DNA of 64,000 bases from Plectrocnemia conspersa (Eukaryota > Arthropoda > Insecta > Trichoptera > Polycentropodidae): the NCBI GenBank assembly GCA_009617715.1, contig VTFK01000055.1, positions 620,001 to 684,000 on the forward strand, written 5' to 3'. A program made the translations under genes and the position numbers. How positions within the stretch are numbered: position 1 is the first letter of the stretch; each line of letters begins with the position of its first letter. The notes beneath the pieces are model-generated. The model was not told the DNA's origin, did no database searches, and saw only the letters and a program-made list of their open reading frames with translations. Of the stretch, positions 60,101 through 64,000 are shown in pieces.

Positions 60101-63100
60101 AGCGTTTAACTATAATAAAGGGCGGGCCTTTATTATCGTACATTTTGTTTCGTTCATCATACAAATTCTGCGTATTTCAGTCACAGTATACACAACCGAT
60201 AAACATTTTATTCACAAATGTTTTTCGAAGGCGTAAAAGCATTTTTTTTGTTTCGCATGGACCGTGCATTTTGGAGTGGTACTAGTCACTCGAGTATAAT
60301 AAAAAATAACTATTTGTTTTGCTCAAGTATACAAATTGTTTCATTCAAAGATTTTTTAAATTTCATGCGAGATAGTTTAAACAAATATTTGATCAATTAT
60401 TCGAATATTCATATAGTTGAAAATTGGACGATTTATTCGAATAATCTATTATTCGAATAATCGATTAAGAATCCTAATTATAGCTATACAATTTTGTTAA
60501 GTCGAAACATCACAGCATATATTTTATAGCATCAAGCAAACCCGAAAACGTTTAGCTTATGTCCAGTATGATGGTGCGAGCGTGAGATTTTGCTCAGCGG
60601 TCTGGAGCGGTGCGTGAACCTTTACGCGATGAATATATTTTTCTTAAAGTCTGGGATATGCAAATGCATGTATTAATTTTACCTCGATAAATAAGGACTT
60701 CATAGCAGTTCAAATTTTTATTGAAGAAAATTTTTATTGAAGTTATTTTATTATGGTAATATTTTTTTGGAATTTCGAGTCGATGTTGCTGTAACATATT
60801 TTTGACAATAAATCACACATTAGCAGAAATTAAATGAGTGTTTTTGCTAACAGAAATAATTAAAACGAAACTGTGTATTTATGAGTTTAAGAAAATATTG
60901 CATATTTATTTTAAAATTAAAATAAATAGTCTTATAAAATTTGCATTTATTATTCAAAACTTTGCAAATATTTAAAATTTTATCGCGTACTATTCATTCT
61001 GCAATTCTAGTCAGTGGCATAGCTAGGGTATGTGCAACCCAGGGTGATCTTTAAAATTGCAGCCCCCCCCCCATATATTTTTTGCAGAGTCATAAAATCA
61101 GCATTTTTTAAAATAATAAATTGATTATTATTAGGCTCTTGTTATTCGTGGATTTATATATGTTTTAGTGCATTCAGGGTTAAGAACCACACTAGACACT
61201 CGCATCGCGAATATGCCGCCCCCAAGCAGGTGCCGCCCGGGGCGGCCCGCCCCCTCCACTCCATAGCTACGCCCCTGACTAGTTATATCTCATGCAAATG
61301 ATAGGTCAGAACCAACATTTAAAATGAATCTTTAAACATATATACCTATGGCTGAAGTCCTCATCTTGGTCACGTGTGGCAGGTGAATAATCTCGTGTTT
61401 TGTCTCCTCCACCAGCACGTACAACCACTCGCACAAATTTGTGGCTATCATGTGCATAATTCCGAATTTGCTCACTAGGGCGTGTCGGTTCAGCTCCATT
61501 TTCTGTTGGACGGAAATTCGTTACGACAAATTAACACAACAATGCGCTCGGGGGTAAGGGGATGAAGCCGGTCAATCGGCCCGCCCACCTTTGACGAGAG
61601 ATCAAAGCGAACCTGAGCCGACTTTGCTTTAAAAATACTTATTTATAAAATACCTTGTAGTTTAAAAATATGAATTGTATCTGGACCATAATCAGGATCA
61701 TCCTGGTGGCGGGAGTAAATGCTATTAGAAAATTTCTACATTGCGAGCCTTCTTTCAACTCGAAGTATTGGGCAAAGTCGAGCCCTGAGTAAACCATGGA
61801 ACCAATTCCAAAAGCTAGAACGAAAAATAAACACAAATTATTATAAAAAAAATTTCAAAATTGACTGGAATTTATCGATTATAAAAAATCTCTACTATCG
61901 GCTAAAAGAATAGTTTTATTTGCTATACACGTTGATACTGTTTTAAAGATTCATATATAAAAATACCGTGTTGGGATTTCAAACGAAATAGTTTTTTTGT
62001 TATTTATGAATAAAATATTTCATTTTTTATTTTTAATCATTATACTCTTTTCATAGATTGCAGTCAGTAGGAGTAAATTAAAAAAAGCAATTTATTGGTC
62101 CGTTTTAGAATACTGTTTCTTTTGACAGATCAAGGGATTGTTTTTAAATGTATTTTTATTGCTGTTTTTTGTAGTTTGTATTAAATTGAAAATGATTATG
62201 TATTTTCTAACCATTAAAAACTAAAAATATTATGTTTGCTAAGAACAGATCTTGAAATGTGCGTATGAAGAAAAACAGTAGTTTTTAAAAACATCATTTT
62301 TAGATTGATTCGAAGTTTTTACCATAAAAAGTAGTTTTGCTTTTATTTTTATTTTATGTGGTTTATATTTTATTTTTCATTACATTTTATAAATACATGT
62401 GCATACTTTTATCCTATAGCTTTTTTACAAATAAAAAATAACTATTTAATATATTTTATGAATTTATTAAAATTAAATTTAGACTATTGGACCAACAGGT
62501 TACACCAATGCGTCACGATGGTCAAAATAATATTTTTTACCACATTTTTTTAATATATTTACGTATCTTAATTAGCAAATATATTTATAAAGTTATATGA
62601 TAGTTAAATTTTTTTAATCTCTTTACTATTTATGAATATTGCCAAAATAGTGATTTTTATATCAAGTAAATCTGTATCGTATTTTTACAAAAGCGAGAGC
62701 TATGAATGTTTTATACACACCTACAGCTCCAAGTCTTAAATAGAAACTTCCATGTCGGATTATAGATGTCGAATCTTTTTTACAAACACTTGAACATAAT
62801 TTGTCTTTATCTAAAATAAAAACAAGAACTTTAAACTTGAAATTTTGATTAATTGAACAATAATAAATTATTTTTACCTTGTTTATCATTGTCATCACAA
62901 TATATATCTCTTCTATTATATAATGTTGCATATGTAAAAATTACGAAGCCTATGCTGACAGTATATAAGTAGAGATAAAATCCCTAAAATATAAAATTAA
63001 AGTGTGACAGGTATAAATAGATTTCATGGTTGAATTAAGCCAGCAAAAATATTTATATTAAGGAACACCTATATAAGGTTTATTAAATTTTACATTAATA

Positions 63101-63679
63101 ATACATTGATGTTTTATTGTAATTATATATTAATTAGTATACATTCAATATTTTGTACCTGATAAAATCCGCTTGGAACTCTGTTAGAAATTATTTCAGT
63201 TACAGGAAATGCAATCCCTAACACTATCACTAGTTTTGCGTATAAAGCTGATAGCGCAGTAGTAAGAGCATCGCTGAAAAATAGCAAAATAATACACAAA
63301 ATCTTAATATTGTAAATATCAGCCCTTCACAAACTTACTTGCCCAGTTGCCTGTTGTAGTTGATTCTTCTGTTAGTGATTTTGGTATTTTCGCATATTGT
63401 AACAATGGAACGATTGGACTCTCTTCTGAATTGCTTCTTTTGAGGCATGGTTAAGTAAGATGATGTCAGCATTGAAATTTGAGAAGGCCTGGCCGATAAC
63501 GGAGCCACGATTGCGGAAGGACATCTGAATATTTTGTTAATTAGGCTTTTCTTAAATTGCACGAATACATAAATTATAAGAATACATACTTTGAACGTGG
63601 TAAATTGGTTATGCTGATGGAATCTGCTGTCAATTTTTGGGTTGGAGGTACAGTTGCAATTTCGATTTCTACGTAGTCA
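57145..63679 (-). CDS. otopetrin-family proton channel (5' end not found)
   Basis: Twelve minus-strand exons: 63590-63679, 63339-63524, 63159-63273, 62878-62983, 62721-62810, 61654-61814, 61346-61502, 59325-59524, 59120-59243, 57874-58031, 57532-57811 and 57145-57459. Junctions are GT-AG and phases agree. About 660 aa are covered; the start codon lies upstream of 63679. A polar N-terminal tail is followed by twelve hydrophobic segments in two sets of six, as in otopetrins (acid-gated plasma-membrane proton channels, acid taste in flies). Family blocks include ALTTALSALYAKLVIVLG, LRLGAVAFGIGSMVYSGL, FGIMHMIATNLCEWLYVL and WPWTIITHVSMPMVIFYRFH. The loop between TM6 and TM7 is long and polar. 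The exon at 57532-57811 has one extra base in an A6 run (57710-57715) that breaks the frame; without it the exon is 93 codons and matches the family. Either a sequence error or a null allele. Confidence 0.93.
61012..61277 (-). mobile_element. hAT-like MITE, copy 2 (in otopetrin intron)
   Basis: Starts CAGTGGCATAGCTAGGGTAT and ends CCATAGCTACGCCCCTGA, an imperfect inverted pair. The internal poly-C tract and the GCCGCCCCCAAGCAGG/GGGGCGGCCC block match 8679-8950 in inverted orientation. The flanks share CTAGT. It lies in the intron 59525-61345. Confidence 0.8.
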
Positions 63680-64000
63680 CTATTTAAAGTACATTAAACA
63701 TAGACGTAGGGTAATATTAAAACAGTTGTAAGCTTAAAAGTAAAGTAACAATAGCACAATAAAATACAATGCATGATAAGAAAATAGTTAGAAGATTTTG
63801 ATATGATTAAAAATTTACTGAAATATAATAATACATATTTTATTGCAGGTAGTTTTAACACTCCGAAAATATTGTTTGACTATGTAAGTTTTATGGCCGA
63901 CTGTAGGAATAACGATTAGCAAACATTTCATTTCGACTTTCTCGAACATTTGCCGGTTAATAATAAGCATGTTTTAAAATAAATTCCTCAAATGTTTTTT
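63680..64000. other. AT-rich DNA, probably intron or leader of otopetrin
   Basis: The exon at 63590-63679 has an acceptor on its 5' side, so the upstream exon must lie here or beyond the window. None is visible in this stretch. Confidence 0.4.

Overview
This window looks like nuclear DNA from an insect. It is very AT-rich, its genes are split by GT-AG introns, and every recognisable protein is animal-like. The intergenic space and introns are full of decayed transposons of insect type: mariner, hAT, jockey-like non-LTR elements, piggyBac-like and pogo-like MITEs, and a tRNA-derived SINE. The order of insect cannot be fixed from the sequence alone.

Layout. 1-19.5 kb is a gene-poor repeat field. 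It holds a 62-bp palindrome, a textbook hAT-type MITE with an 8-bp target duplication, several dispersed repeat pairs and a ZBED-like hAT transposase relic. At most it has two weak minus-strand candidate exons (1661-1817 and 14243-14281). 19.56-20.33 kb: Skp1 (minus, one coding exon, 5'UTR intron). 22.96-25.5 kb: a mitochondrial FASTK-family protein with a C-terminal RAP domain (plus, 3 exons). 26.1-29.2 kb: transposon relics. 29.46-32.76 kb: a mitochondrial ornithine carrier of the SLC25 family (minus, 6 exons), with an unexplained coding-looking exon and a pogo-like MITE inside intron 4. 34.6-35.9 kb: another transposon relic. 36.6-47 kb: histone methyltransferase Suv4-20 (plus, 2 coding exons, 5-kb intron loaded with transposon fragments, two upstream ORFs and a long AT-rich 3' region). 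50.42-51.10 kb: RING-box protein Rbx1/Roc1 (minus, 5 exons, last coding exon 13 nt). 51-57 kb: repeats, hairpins, a foldback MITE and a transposase relic. 57.15-63.68 kb: an otopetrin proton channel (minus, 12 exons found, 5' end outside or unresolved, one apparent 1-nt frameshift in an A6 run).

Functional links. Skp1 and Rbx1 are both core subunits of SCF (cullin-RING) ubiquitin ligases and lie about 30 kb apart on the same strand; I infer nothing more than proximity. The FASTK protein and the ornithine carrier both act in mitochondria and are convergent neighbours. I did not find a clearly new multi-gene system. The most unusual items are the nested exon in the ornithine carrier intron, the terminal micro-exon of Rbx1, the frameshift in otopetrin and the rich set of near-perfect hairpins and MITEs.
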